Positions 16,863-26,603 of a DNA stretch of 64,000 bases are shown here, one piece after another. The notes beneath the pieces were generated by a model. That model saw nothing but the letters and a program-made list of their open reading frames with translations, was not told where the DNA came from and ran no database searches. The stretch's first letter is position 1; each line of letters opens with the position of its first letter. Source of the DNA: Algoriphagus marincola DSM 16067 (lineage in GTDB: Bacteria > Bacteroidota > Bacteroidia > Cytophagales > Cyclobacteriaceae); the NCBI RefSeq assembly GCF_000429405.1, contig NZ_AUBU01000002.1, forward strand, positions 434,001-498,000, in the 5' to 3' direction. A program made the position numbers and the translations under genes.

Positions 16863-19430
16863 TCAGCTGTTCCTTCGCAATTTTTTCACTAGTTTCTCCA
16901 TTTCCACAGCATGAAAAACAACCAAACCCATCCCTCCACAAATCAGTAGCTCGGGTAGATTCAACGCCTCTGTATGAAAAAGCTTATTGAAAACGGGCAC
17001 ATAAATCACCAATATCTGTAAAGCAATCATTCCTAAAACGGCGAGAATCAAAGGCAGATTACTGAAGAGCCCTTGTTTGAAAAGGAAATCACGGTCGCTT
17101 CTTACTGCCATGACATGCCCCAATTGGGATAATGCTAAGACGGAAAAAACCATGGTTTGCCAATGCCATTCATTTCGGATAGCCCAATATTGCGTAAAGA
17201 GTGTTACCCCTGCCATCAAGGTGCCCACCCAAAGGATGTGAATCCCTACACCATCAGCAAAAAGGCTTTGCTTTGGTGGTCGTGGAGGCCGTTTCATGAT
17301 ATTGCTTTCGGCTTTTTCCTTTGCCAATGCCAATGCCGGGATGCCATCAGTAACCAAATTGATCCACAGAATATGAATGGGAAGAAGGGGGATCGGCATA
17401 CCCAAAAATGGAGCAAGCGTAATTGTCAAAATCTCTGCCCCATTACAGGTCATGATGTACTTGATGAACTTCCGGATGTTGTCAAAAATTCTTCTGCCTT
17501 CCCGGATTGCTCGCACGATGGTAGCAAAGTTATCATCCAAAAGTATCATGTGTGCGGCTTCTTTGCTCACGTCTGTACCGGTAATTCCCATCGCCACTCC
17601 AATCGTACTTGCTCGAAGGGACGGGGCGTCATTCACCCCATCTCCTGTCATGGCTACAAATTGTCCTTTACTTTGAAGGGTTTTGACGATTCGTAATTTT
17701 TGGTCGGGAGAAACCCGAGCATAAACACTGATTTTTTCGATTTGCTTTTCAAAATCTTCATCTGAAAGCTCACGCAATTCCGAGCCGCTGATGGATAGTC
17801 TGCCTTCCTCCAAAATACCAACTTGCTCAGCAATGGTTTTGGCAGTTTCGGGATGATCTCCAGTAATCATGACAGGTTGAATACCCGCCGTTTTACATTC
17901 CTGAATAGCTTCTTTCACTTCTTCTCGAGGAGGGTCTATCATGCCCGCCAAACCCCAAAAAGACAGGTCTTTTTCCAAATTCTCCCATTCTTCTTCTGCC
18001 GGAAGGAAGGGGATGAGTTTTCCTGCAAAAGCGAGAACCCGCTCTCCCTCAGAAGCCCATTGGTCGGACATTTTTATAATTTCTTCTGAAGAAATATCCT
18101 TTTCAAGTACGTCGAGGATAGTCTCAGTAGCCCCTTTACAAATGACTAAAACATGGTCCTCAAATTGATGGAAAGTACTCATACGCTTTCGCTCGGAATC
18201 AAAAGGGATCTCTCCGACTCGGGGATATTTTTCATGAATCTGCTCGTATTCCTTTTGACCCAAATCTTCCACGATATGCTCTACCAATGCCAACTCAGTC
18301 GCTTCGCCCATGAAATCCCCTTCCTCGTTGGACTGAATATCATGATTGAGCGCCATAGCCAAGTGAAGTGGATTCGGGCCTTCCGGAAATGATTCTTCGG
18401 AGGCTTCTTTCCGGACCACTTTCATCTGATTTTTGGTGAGGGTACCGGTTTTATCCGTGCAAATGAAGGTGATGGAGCCCAAGCTTTCCACGGCGGGTAG
18501 TTTGCGTATCAAAGTCTCCTTTTTTGCAAGTCGGGCTGCGCCCAAAGATAGCGCAATGGTGATCAAAGCGGGTAATGCTTCTGGAATGGCCGCCACGGCT
18601 AGACTCACGCTGACAAGCATTAGGGGGATGGGGTCTTCTCCTCTCAGAATACCCATTCCAAAAATCACCAGACAAATCAAAAGGATAAAAAGTGAAATGG
18701 TTTTGCCGAATTTCTCCATTCGAATTTGAAGAGGAGTGTTCGGCCTTTTTTCCTGAAGTAAATCGGCGATTTTCCCCAGTTGGGTATTCATTCCGGTTGC
18801 CAAAATGATTCCCATCCCGCGTCCATTGGTTTGTAGCGTGCCTTTAAAAAGGTGTGTAGGAGAATCGATTTCAGCAGATGGGGTGATGGATTTACTTGCC
18901 TCTTTTTCCACAGGGACTGACTCTCCAGTCAGCGAAGACTCATCGACTTTAATGGCATTCTCTTCCAATAATTGAATATCTGCCGGGATCATATTCCCCG
19001 CCTCACAGAGTACTAAATCGCCCGGCACCAAATCCCGGGAGGGTAAGACTTGGTTTTTTCCTCCCCGAATGACTTGGGACTGGACCTCACTCATTTTTTT
19101 GAGGGATTCCATAGCTTTTTCGGCACGATACTCTTGTACGAAGCCCATGATGGCATTCAAAACAACTATGACCAAAATGATAATCGTATCTGACCATTCT
19201 CCGGCAATGCCTGAGAATACAGCAGCGATGACCAAAATGGTAATCATAAAGTCTTTGAATTGGTCTAGAAAAAGTTGGAAGGTGGATTTCTTCTTTTTTT
19301 CTTTCAGTTGATTAGGCCCAAATTGATCCAGTCGTTTAGCCGCTTCTTCCTTGCTAAGGCCATTTTTCAGGTAGGCTTGTATTTCTTCGGGGGACTGGGG
19401 GTAGTCTATCATAAAAGTCTGGGCGTTCAC
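16863..19430 (-). CDS. Calcium-type P-type ATPase (class IIA)
   Basis: 855 residues. Shows an N-terminal cation ATPase domain, the actuator TGES loop (168-171), TM4 motif PEALPAL (283-289), phosphorylation site DKTGT (326-330), and MTGDGVNDAPSL in the hinge. TM5 (NGAEILTI) and TM6 (ILWINLVTDGIPALAL) carry the Asn, Glu, Thr and Asp side chains that form the Ca2+ sites in SERCA pumps, so Ca2+ (or Mn2+) export is the best inference. Located in the inner membrane. The gene starts just downstream of the terminator of the TonB receptor gene, so it should have its own promoter. It probably co-transcribes with the phosphoesterase. Confidence 0.92.
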   Translation of the reverse strand: MNAQTFMIDYPQSPEEIQAYLKNGLSKEEAAKRLDQFGPNQLKEKKKKSTFQLFLDQFKDFMITILVIAAVFSGIAGEWSDTIIILVIVVLNAIMGFVQEYRAEKAMESLKKMSEVQSQVIRGGKNQVLPSRDLVPGDLVLCEAGNMIPADIQLLEENAIKVDESSLTGESVPVEKEASKSITPSAEIDSPTHLFKGTLQTNGRGMGIILATGMNTQLGKIADLLQEKRPNTPLQIRMEKFGKTISLFILLICLVIFGMGILRGEDPIPLMLVSVSLAVAAIPEALPALITIALSLGAARLAKKETLIRKLPAVESLGSITFICTDKTGTLTKNQMKVVRKEASEESFPEGPNPLHLAMALNHDIQSNEEGDFMGEATELALVEHIVEDLGQKEYEQIHEKYPRVGEIPFDSERKRMSTFHQFEDHVLVICKGATETILDVLEKDISSEEIIKMSDQWASEGERVLAFAGKLIPFLPAEEEWENLEKDLSFWGLAGMIDPPREEVKEAIQECKTAGIQPVMITGDHPETAKTIAEQVGILEEGRLSISGSELRELSDEDFEKQIEKISVYARVSPDQKLRIVKTLQSKGQFVAMTGDGVNDAPSLRASTIGVAMGITGTDVSKEAAHMILLDDNFATIVRAIREGRRIFDNIRKFIKYIMTCNGAEILTITLAPFLGMPIPLLPIHILWINLVTDGIPALALAKEKAESNIMKRPPRPPKQSLFADGVGIHILWVGTLMAGVTLFTQYWAIRNEWHWQTMVFSVLALSQLGHVMAVRSDRDFLFKQGLFSNLPLILAVLGMIALQILVIYVPVFNKLFHTEALNLPELLICGGMGLVVFHAVEMEKLVKKLRRNS

Positions 19431-19440
19431 TGATTAAATT

Positions 19441-19471
19441 AAAAAAAAGTCTGAGGAAAACCCCAGACTTT
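19441..19471 (-). terminator. Rho-independent terminator of the TonB receptor gene
   Basis: On the minus strand AAAGTCTG pairs perfectly with CAGACTTT around a GGGGTTTTCCT centre that extends the stem, and a run of eight T follows. It begins 9 bases after the receptor stop codon. Confidence 0.85.
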
Positions 19472-19480
19472 AAACAATAC

Positions 19481-21892
19481 TTAGAAATTTCCCCTTAGGG
19501 AGAAAACCCAATTACGACCAGGTCCGGAGATCCCGGAGCTGTAAGGTCGGTAGCGCTGATCGGTTATATTTTCCAATCCAACATTTAGAAAAAGAAAATC
19601 AGTCAAAGGGTAGGAAAACTTCAGATTGAGCGTGTACCAAGCTGGAGAGTAGTTGTTCCCATTTTCGTCCTTGGCATAGATTTCATCTTTTCGCTGCTCT
19701 TCGAAGGCTAAATTTTCAAAACTTCTTTCACCTTGATAATCCACATAGAGTTGAGCGCGAAGCTTCTTCGCCTGATAGTCGATTCGGCTCACTCCAAAGA
19801 AAGGTGCCGCATGTCTAGAGGAGCTTATGCTTCCATCATCCAGCTCTTCTTCCCCTTCTTGGAAATTCATTTCCGTAAGGAAAGTAAAGCGGCTACTCAA
19901 TTTGATCTGCATACCCAACTGTAAACCGTAAACTCGAGCTTGGGCTGCATTTTGGATAGCTTGTACTTGGCTCAGTTCTCCGGCATAGAAGATACTGTCC
20001 TGACCATTTAATTGGAAGTTTCTACGTACCAAGGCATTATCAAGCAGCGTGTAGAAGCCAGTCAGGTCAATCTTCAAAGTCTCATTGATCACTTTGGCAA
20101 TAGAAATATCCCAGTTGTAGGCGTACTCCGGATTTAAATTTGGGTTGGGGACGGTGACAGCCCCGGGTTCCGAATCAAATACCTTCCCGATGTCATCCAC
20201 ATTTGGAGAGCGGAATGCGGTTCCTAAATTGGTGCTGAGGATCCAGGATTCAGCCGGATTCCAAATGATTCCCACACTTCCCGTCAGGTTGCCATTTTGT
20301 AGACTTGCCTCTTCAAAGGGAAAAGGGAAAAAGCGGGTATCAAATTGACTCTCGATTCCAAAATGACTGTATCGAAGGCCTGTTTGAAGAGTCGCTTTTT
20401 CATGGATTTTTGACTCCCAATTGAGATAGGCTCCAAAAGAGGTCCAAGTGGAATTGGGATAGCGGGAAGGTCCATCTTCCTGAATTTCTGAATCGATGTT
20501 TGTCGTAAAACCCGAAGAGTTTACATCATTTAAAACCCACTCCAAGCCATAGAATAGGTAATTCTGGGGATTTAAGTTTTTAATAAAATCTAAATTGGCC
20601 GAGTAGGCATTGACCTCTTCGATTTGTGTGTTTCGAATCGGGTTGTTCAAGTCCCGGTCGATTCGGCTTTCTTCAAAATTTTGAAGGGCGAAACTCAGGT
20701 TTACACGATCATAGATGCCGTTGGACTGAAAATTGGAAACTTTCAGGTGATTCATCATCCATTTCTGCGGGCCATAATTCCATTCAGCATAGCGGGGAAG
20801 TCCATTTCGGACACGATTGTGCCGGTCATAGCGCCCATACCTAGAGGTAGCCGAATAATGAAAACCATACTGAAACTCCCAATCATCATTTGGGCGGAAA
20901 CGCACCTTTTGCATCAAGTTTCGTTGATTGTAACCTGATGGAATCTGCACCAAAGCAGGGTCCTCGATTGGGATTACCACATCTTCTCCGTCTATTCGCT
21001 CGACATAGTTACGCTTCAGGTAATCGTCAGGACCATTACTTCCCTGCCTCAAATCATCAAAGTCCCAAGAAGTAAAACTGGTGGCAATGGCCCATTTTTT
21101 CCAGCCGATTTGCACTGATGCATGTCCCGTATTTTCTTGATTAGCCGACGAATATCGGCCAAGCAAGGTGCCAGATACTACAGGTTTTTCGTTGACAGAA
21201 AATGATGGATTCAATGTTTGGAAACTCATCACTCCTCCAATAGCATCACTCCCATAAATGACAGAAGCAGGGCCGAAAAGGACCTCCGTACTGCTAATGG
21301 CAAAAGGGTCAAGGTTGATGACGTTTTGTATATTTCCTCCTCGGAAAATAGCCGTATTCATCCGCACTCCGTCCACCGAGTAGAGAAGTCTATTGGTGGC
21401 AAACCCTCTGATCATCGGGCTTCCTCCCCCTTGTTGGCTTTTTTGTACATAGACTTTGCCAGAAATCCCAAGCAAATCAGCTGCTGTTTGAGGGTTTTGA
21501 AATTCCACTTCAGCCTTTGGGATAGGGGTGATTTTTTGAGGGATGTTCCGACTGTCTTGGGTCCATTTATTGGCCGAGATGATTACCTCTCCCAAATTCA
21601 GATTGTTTTTCTCCAAGTAGAAAACCAGATCATCACTCGAAGCCAATTCTGATTTTCGGATCATCAGGATGCTATACCCAAAACTGCTTATTTGTAAGGT
21701 AGTAGATGCCGCGAAAGAACTCAGGTCTGCCTGTCCTTTTTTATTGGCAAAAACCACTCTGCCCGTGGCAGGATCACTGACTGCCGCAGTACTTACTGGT
21801 TCTTCATTGGCCTTGTCCAAAATGATGATCGTCTGACTTCTCATTTCAAAAATCAAGGCACAACAAATCACCCAGGTCATAAAATATTTCAT
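19481..21892 (-). CDS. TonB-dependent receptor, haemoglobin/haem-type
   Basis: 803 residues with a signal peptide (about 1-20), a carboxypeptidase-like domain (about 22-90), a plug (about 110-235) and a barrel ending in an aromatic-rich strand (GRNWVFSLRGNF). The plug matches the haemoglobin/transferrin receptor style: GGGSPMIRGFATNRLLYSVD, then VRMNTAIFRGGNIQNVINLD and GPASVIYGSDAIGGV. Haem or a metal chelate is a plausible ligand, but the type also imports other compounds. It is preceded by a small exported protein gene (52-base gap) and ends in a strong terminator. Confidence 0.92.
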   Translation of the reverse strand: MKYFMTWVICCALIFEMRSQTIIILDKANEEPVSTAAVSDPATGRVVFANKKGQADLSSFAASTTLQISSFGYSILMIRKSELASSDDLVFYLEKNNLNLGEVIISANKWTQDSRNIPQKITPIPKAEVEFQNPQTAADLLGISGKVYVQKSQQGGGSPMIRGFATNRLLYSVDGVRMNTAIFRGGNIQNVINLDPFAISSTEVLFGPASVIYGSDAIGGVMSFQTLNPSFSVNEKPVVSGTLLGRYSSANQENTGHASVQIGWKKWAIATSFTSWDFDDLRQGSNGPDDYLKRNYVERIDGEDVVIPIEDPALVQIPSGYNQRNLMQKVRFRPNDDWEFQYGFHYSATSRYGRYDRHNRVRNGLPRYAEWNYGPQKWMMNHLKVSNFQSNGIYDRVNLSFALQNFEESRIDRDLNNPIRNTQIEEVNAYSANLDFIKNLNPQNYLFYGLEWVLNDVNSSGFTTNIDSEIQEDGPSRYPNSTWTSFGAYLNWESKIHEKATLQTGLRYSHFGIESQFDTRFFPFPFEEASLQNGNLTGSVGIIWNPAESWILSTNLGTAFRSPNVDDIGKVFDSEPGAVTVPNPNLNPEYAYNWDISIAKVINETLKIDLTGFYTLLDNALVRRNFQLNGQDSIFYAGELSQVQAIQNAAQARVYGLQLGMQIKLSSRFTFLTEMNFQEGEEELDDGSISSSRHAAPFFGVSRIDYQAKKLRAQLYVDYQGERSFENLAFEEQRKDEIYAKDENGNNYSPAWYTLNLKFSYPLTDFLFLNVGLENITDQRYRPYSSGISGPGRNWVFSLRGNF

Positions 21893-21944
21893 TTCTATTC
21901 TGGATTAATTGATACAAATGCTGGCGATAAGCAGCAATGCTAAA

Positions 21945-22469
21945 TCATCGGAATAGAATAGGAGGAGGGGTGACTGGAAGGGTATTAAGATTATTCCAGG
22001 ATGCTTCGATTTGGACTGAGTCTAAAGGCTCCGGAGATAATTTCAAGAAGCTTGTTAGTGGGATTTCCTGAAAGAAAAAAGTGAGGTGAAAAGAACTTTT
22101 TGATTGGGCTCTTTCATGGTTTTCATGTTCAAAATCCTCGTATTCGCGCTCTTTTTCTTTCAATTCGCTTTCTTCCTCATCATGCCAAACCAGGTATTCG
22201 ACTTGTTCGCCTTTGTCGTGAATTTCCAGCACGTCATACATCTGACCTTGGTACTCAAATTCCCGATCATGCTCCCATTTCAAAACTTGAGAGATTTCGC
22301 TTTTTGAAAAGATTAGGGTCTGAACGCGTTCTTTATTTTCGCTTTGGGTATATCGCTCCGAGAAATTTTCCCTCAACTCCCAAAAGCGCAATTCGAACGC
22401 AGCCATTCCCAGACTCATCGGCCCGGCAATGCTCACACAAAGAAATATGGCGATCAGAAGTTGTTTCAT
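21945..22469 (-). CDS. Small exported protein upstream of the TonB receptor
   Basis: About 174 residues from the ATG at 22469; the frame stays open to 22496, but this start gives a proper signal peptide (MKQLLIAIFLCVSIAGPMSL). The mature protein has an acidic, His-containing stretch (about 105-135, with WHDEEESELKEKEREYEDFE and HENHERAQ) and ends TPPPILFR. I do not recognise a family. Its position before the receptor resembles small Bacteroidota proteins with a Pro-rich tail (such as the HYC_CC_PP type) that precede TonB receptors. A metal- or haem-handling partner role is possible, not shown. Confidence 0.7.
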   Translation of the reverse strand: MKQLLIAIFLCVSIAGPMSLGMAAFELRFWELRENFSERYTQSENKERVQTLIFSKSEISQVLKWEHDREFEYQGQMYDVLEIHDKGEQVEYLVWHDEEESELKEKEREYEDFEHENHERAQSKSSFHLTFFFQEIPLTSFLKLSPEPLDSVQIEASWNNLNTLPVTPPPILFR

Positions 22470-22496
22470 GGGTTTGTGAATGGAATTTACGTCCAA

Positions 22497-22979
22497 TTTT
22501 CAGGATTTCTGAATCTCTTTTGAAAATAGGAGGCTTCCTTTGATTGGAGGTTTATTTAGGATTTGAAAATTGGAAGTACTTTTCCGCCGTGGTAAATTGA
22601 CGTTATAGCATCTGTTCACTAAGCAAATTCGTTTCCGTCTTACTGGCACCCTATTTCTACTTCCTTTTCGAGATCAAGGGCCAGCGCTTGGGAATGATGT
22701 TGTTCTTTTACCTGGGGTTTGCCCCCCCCCCCCCCCCCCGGCTAATATATTTCGTGCCTTCAATACTCTTTCTTCAGTATCTTTTTAATTCTTCATTCAA
22801 TCCATTGCCACTTTGCTTCTTTGCGGGAGTAAACTCTCCTGTGGTTTATTTGAGCCCTTTCTTTTTCAAAAGCTCATAATTCAAACCGCTCACCAAATAC
22901 TCGTTTGGTAATCAGGGAAATATATTTCATTTTAGAAAGGAGGTTTATTGACCTTATCGCCCAAAATAATCTACATGCC
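22497..22979. other. Long intergenic region with an 18-C homopolymer
   Basis: About 480 bases without a convincing gene. It contains an uninterrupted run of 18 C at 22722-22739. Just before it, the frame through 22643-22720 reads like membrane protein (LLAPYFYFLFEIKGQRLGMM) but has no upstream ATG and begins after a stop at 22598. After the C run the frame gives only low-complexity hydrophobic sequence to 22879. The region may hold a gene remnant or an assembly join. The promoter of the 22980 gene presumably lies in its last 80 bases. Confidence 0.55.
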
Positions 22980-25532
22980 ATGAATAGGCTCTCTTGGAAA
23001 GTCTTTTTTTGCTCCATTTCAATTCTTGCTGCCTGCAAGGAGCCGAAGCCAATACCTGAGACTCCTGATAGCCCTGCACGAGCTGCCGAGGAAGAAATTC
23101 TCACTTTTCAAATTGATCCTGGACTGGAAGTTCAATTGGTTGCTTCCGAACCCTTGGTAGAAAGTCCCGTGATCATCCAATTTGATGAACGAGGGAGGCT
23201 TTGGGTCGTGGAGATGCGTGGATATATGAATGATATCGATGGCTCTGAAGAGGGCCAACCCGTCGGATCCATTGCTATTTTAGAAGATACAGATGGTGAT
23301 GGCAAAATGGATCATCGGATTGTTTATTTGGACAGCTTGATCATGCCTCGTGCCTTAGGGCTTTTTGAAAATGGGGCTTTGGTCGCCGAAAATAATGCGC
23401 TTTGGGTTACCGAAGACTTGGACGGAGATTGGATAGCTGATAGAAAGGTCTTATTGGATTCCACCTATGCTGCCAATGGAATTCCCGAACATTCAGATAA
23501 TGGTTTTGTCAGAAATCTAGACAACTGGTACTACAGCGCCAAATCCAGGCTTCGATATCGACTACAGGATGGAGAATGGATCCGGGATAGTACCGAATTT
23601 AGAGGACAATGGGGTATCACCCAAGATGATCAGGGTCGCTTGATCTATAATTATAACTGGTCGCAGCTTCATGGTGATCTGGTTCCGCCAAATACTTTCA
23701 GCAGAAACAAGAATCATCAAACGAATACAGGAATCGATCATGGCCTGACCATTGATCGCCGTGTCTATCCCATCCGAAGTAATTTGGCTGTAAATCGGGG
23801 CTATATTCCCGGCACATTGGACTCTACCGGCCGTTTACTTGAATTTACTTCGGCAAGTGCACCGACCGTTTACCGAGCAAGCCTTTTGCCCCAGGAGTAT
23901 CATGGTAATATGTTTGTGATGGAGAATGCCGGGAATCTTGTAAAGCGCAATGTCATTCGAGAGGAGGGCGTAAAACTATCCGCTGAGGATCCTAATCCCG
24001 GAAGGGAATTTATGGCCTCAACGGATGAACGTTTTCGGCCTGTTTATGGGACTTTAGGTCCTGAAGGGGGATTGTATATCGCTGATATGTATCAGGGAAT
24101 CGTACAGCATGGTTCTTACATGACAGACTATCTTCGAGAGCAGACCTTGCTTCGCAATCTTGATCAGCCGGGCCATATGGGTAGGATTTGGCGAATAGTT
24201 CCGAAAGGTCATTCTAATTTTGAAAGTGTTAATCTAACAGAGCTTTCCGATGAAGATTTAATTTCAACCTTGGACCATGCAGATGGCTGGTATCGAGACA
24301 TGACTCAACGGCTTTTGGTAGAAAGCGAAAAGGGGAGTTTGGTTCCGCTACTTGAAAATTTTATCCTAGAAAAGTCAAAAACCGAACTGGGAAAAATCCA
24401 TGCACTATGGGCCTTGGAAGGCTTGGGTTCTGCAGATGCTGATTTTTTATTTCAAATCTTCAGCACCTCAAGTACAGAGGTGCAAAGGCATGTTTTAAGG
24501 ATTTTGGAAAAAGCTGCTGAAAAAGATGAGTCAGTTGCTAAGCGATTGGGAATAATCCTAAAGGAAATGAGACCGATTCAAGATGAGGCTTTGGCACTTC
24601 AGATCGCTTTAACAGCCTCCCAACTGCAAGTTCCTGATAAATTTGATCTGTTGAAGTCCATTTTGGAGGATTTTGGTTCTGAGGCACTTTTTCGGGATGC
24701 GGTCATGAGCAGCTTAGAAGGGGATGAGTTTGAATTTTTGTCTTTTCTTGATAAAGAGAGCTTTCTTGAAACCCAAACGGAAGCGAAAGCCATATTTTTA
24801 GAGACGCTCGCTTTGGCTGTAGTACAAGGTTCAGATCCAGATGAGACTGCTTCTCTTTTGAATTTTATTGCTTCCAAATCAACTCATTGGTCTTCTGAGG
24901 CAGTATTGTCAGCGCTAGCCATTCAAGGTTCAAAGGCAGAAAATCAAGGGAAATTTTGGTTAGATGAAGAGCCGGAATTATTCCAATTGACGGCACAAAA
25001 TCAGCAGCTTTCTCGGGCAAAGAATCTTTTTCGTTGGGAGGGGTTTTCGCCTGATAAGGAATCTAATGATATTTTGACTTTAGATGCGCAATCTCAAGTG
25101 CTTTTTGCTGATGGTAGGCAAAAGTACCTGACTTCCTGCGCAGGTTGCCATGCGAGTAATGGAGGAGGTGTCAATCGAATGGGGCCGCCTTTGGTAGGTT
25201 CTGAATGGGTGATTGGAGATGAGCGAAGGCTTGCTTTGATTTTATTGCACGGAATCGAAGGTCCGATCTCTGTCAATGGGAAAGAATATGATGCACCGGA
25301 AATTCTCCCTGTTATGCCATCCCATTCCACCATGGATGATGGAAGTATTGCGGCTATTTTGACCTATATCCGAAATGAATGGGGAAATCAAGCCGGACCA
25401 ATCAGTCCAAGACTCGTGGGAGGTACGCGCCATACATCGCAAGGGAGAGTTTACCCTTGGTCAGCTGACGAACTGAACGCGCATATCGCCAAACTCAATC
25501 AAGAAGAGACAAAACCCAACCCCAAGCCATGA
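22980..25532 (+). CDS. PVC-type cytochrome c lipoprotein (propeller-HEAT-CxxCH)
   Basis: About 850 residues from the ATG at 22980. The TTG at 22905 is a longer option, but the ATG gives a proper lipoprotein signal (MNRLSWKVFFCSISILAACK). The N-terminal part (about 45-430) is a propeller of the membrane-bound dehydrogenase type, with VGSIAILEDTDGDGKMDHR and GPEGGLYIADMYQGIVQHGS. A helical HEAT-like middle follows (about 450-650). The C terminus is a cytochrome c domain with CAGCH at residues 720-724. The family is abundant in Planctomycetes/Verrucomicrobia and present in Bacteroidota. It is thought to oxidise sugars or related compounds at the membrane, but no reaction is proven. Stop and next start overlap in ATGA. 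Confidence 0.85.
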   Translation: MNRLSWKVFFCSISILAACKEPKPIPETPDSPARAAEEEILTFQIDPGLEVQLVASEPLVESPVIIQFDERGRLWVVEMRGYMNDIDGSEEGQPVGSIAILEDTDGDGKMDHRIVYLDSLIMPRALGLFENGALVAENNALWVTEDLDGDWIADRKVLLDSTYAANGIPEHSDNGFVRNLDNWYYSAKSRLRYRLQDGEWIRDSTEFRGQWGITQDDQGRLIYNYNWSQLHGDLVPPNTFSRNKNHQTNTGIDHGLTIDRRVYPIRSNLAVNRGYIPGTLDSTGRLLEFTSASAPTVYRASLLPQEYHGNMFVMENAGNLVKRNVIREEGVKLSAEDPNPGREFMASTDERFRPVYGTLGPEGGLYIADMYQGIVQHGSYMTDYLREQTLLRNLDQPGHMGRIWRIVPKGHSNFESVNLTELSDEDLISTLDHADGWYRDMTQRLLVESEKGSLVPLLENFILEKSKTELGKIHALWALEGLGSADADFLFQIFSTSSTEVQRHVLRILEKAAEKDESVAKRLGIILKEMRPIQDEALALQIALTASQLQVPDKFDLLKSILEDFGSEALFRDAVMSSLEGDEFEFLSFLDKESFLETQTEAKAIFLETLALAVVQGSDPDETASLLNFIASKSTHWSSEAVLSALAIQGSKAENQGKFWLDEEPELFQLTAQNQQLSRAKNLFRWEGFSPDKESNDILTLDAQSQVLFADGRQKYLTSCAGCHASNGGGVNRMGPPLVGSEWVIGDERRLALILLHGIEGPISVNGKEYDAPEILPVMPSHSTMDDGSIAAILTYIRNEWGNQAGPISPRLVGGTRHTSQGRVYPWSADELNAHIAKLNQEETKPNPKP

Positions 25533-26593
25533 TGAAAAGACGCCAATTCCTTCAAGCCAGCAGTTTGGCAGGACTTTCCCTCTCTATGCCTTTTCCCAGA
25601 ATTCCTGATTTTTTGAAAGGCTATTCGATGGGAATAGTCATCCATTCTTATGGAATGCGCTATGGAGGTAGGGTGAAAAACGAGAATTTTCCTCCTTTTG
25701 AAAATGCTTTGGATTTGATGCGGCACTGTCATCAAATCGGTGCCGGAGGAGTTCAGACTACCGTGGGAGCTTGGGGACTTGACTTTAGCAATAAGGTAAG
25801 AGAAGAACGGGAGAAGTTGGACTTGTATTTGGAAGGAAGTATCGGGTTACCAAAAGATGAGACGGATTTAGATCGATTTGAAAAGGAAATCAAGGATGCA
25901 AAAAACGCAGGTGTGGATGTGCTACGAACAGTTTGCTTAAATGGTCGTCGCTATGAAAACTTTGAGTCGGTGGATCAATTTCGGGACTTTAAGAAAAAGG
26001 CATTGAAATCCTTGCAATTTGCAGAAGGGGTAGTCAAAAAGCATCAGGTGAAATTGGCAGTGGAAAACCATAAGGACTGGACTTCGGAGGAACTTGTCGA
26101 AATTTTAAAAAACTTAAGTTCTGAGTGGGTGGGTGCTACGGTTGATTTTGGAAATAATGTTTCCCTTTTGGAAAACCCGAACAAAGTGATCGAGAATTTG
26201 GCCCCTTTTGCTTTTTCTACTCATGTGAAAGACATGGGAGTTCAGGAATACGAGGATGGTTTTTTACTCTCAGAAGTGCCTTTAGGAGAGGGGATTGTGG
26301 ATTTGAAAAAAGGTATGGATCTCTGCAGGAAATACAATCCGGATATTCAGTTTTCACTGGAAATGATCACCCGGGACCCTTTGAAAATTCCTTGCCTTAC
26401 AGATAAGTATTGGGAGACTTTTGAAAGTGTTTCAGGTTCCGAGCTCTCTAGGCATTTATCCTTTGTCCGCAAAGAAAGCTATCCGGGCTCTTTACCTCAG
26501 GTTTTTGGCCTTTCAGACCAACAAAAATTACAAGTGGAGGAAGAAAACGTCAAAAAATGCTTAAACTTCTCCAAATCAAACCTTTTAACCTAA
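25529..26593 (+). CDS. Tat-exported sugar isomerase/epimerase-like TIM barrel
   Basis: 354 residues. A twin-arginine-type signal (MMKRRQFLQASSLAGLSLSM) precedes a xylose isomerase-like TIM barrel. Recognisable metal-site segments are LAVENHKDWTSEELVEIL, GATVDFGNN, STHVKDMG and QFSLEMITRDPL. Such proteins isomerise, epimerise or cleave sugars, and exported versions often act on 3-keto sugars or glycosides. It overlaps the cytochrome lipoprotein gene by 4 bases and is followed by an SDR 10 bases on, giving one operon. Substrate unknown. Confidence 0.85.
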   Translation: MMKRRQFLQASSLAGLSLSMPFPRIPDFLKGYSMGIVIHSYGMRYGGRVKNENFPPFENALDLMRHCHQIGAGGVQTTVGAWGLDFSNKVREEREKLDLYLEGSIGLPKDETDLDRFEKEIKDAKNAGVDVLRTVCLNGRRYENFESVDQFRDFKKKALKSLQFAEGVVKKHQVKLAVENHKDWTSEELVEILKNLSSEWVGATVDFGNNVSLLENPNKVIENLAPFAFSTHVKDMGVQEYEDGFLLSEVPLGEGIVDLKKGMDLCRKYNPDIQFSLEMITRDPLKIPCLTDKYWETFESVSGSELSRHLSFVRKESYPGSLPQVFGLSDQQKLQVEEENVKKCLNFSKSNLLT

Positions 26594-26603
26594 ATCCAAG
26601 CAA

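Noticed and set aside
17157-17696. 179-codon plus-strand ORF inside the P-type ATPase gene
   Set aside because: Antisense shadow of a fully intact ATPase frame with all motifs.
22688-22879. 63-codon ORF through the C18 tract
   Set aside because: It needs a TTG start, the middle is poly-proline from the homopolymer, and the remainder is low-complexity hydrophobic sequence.
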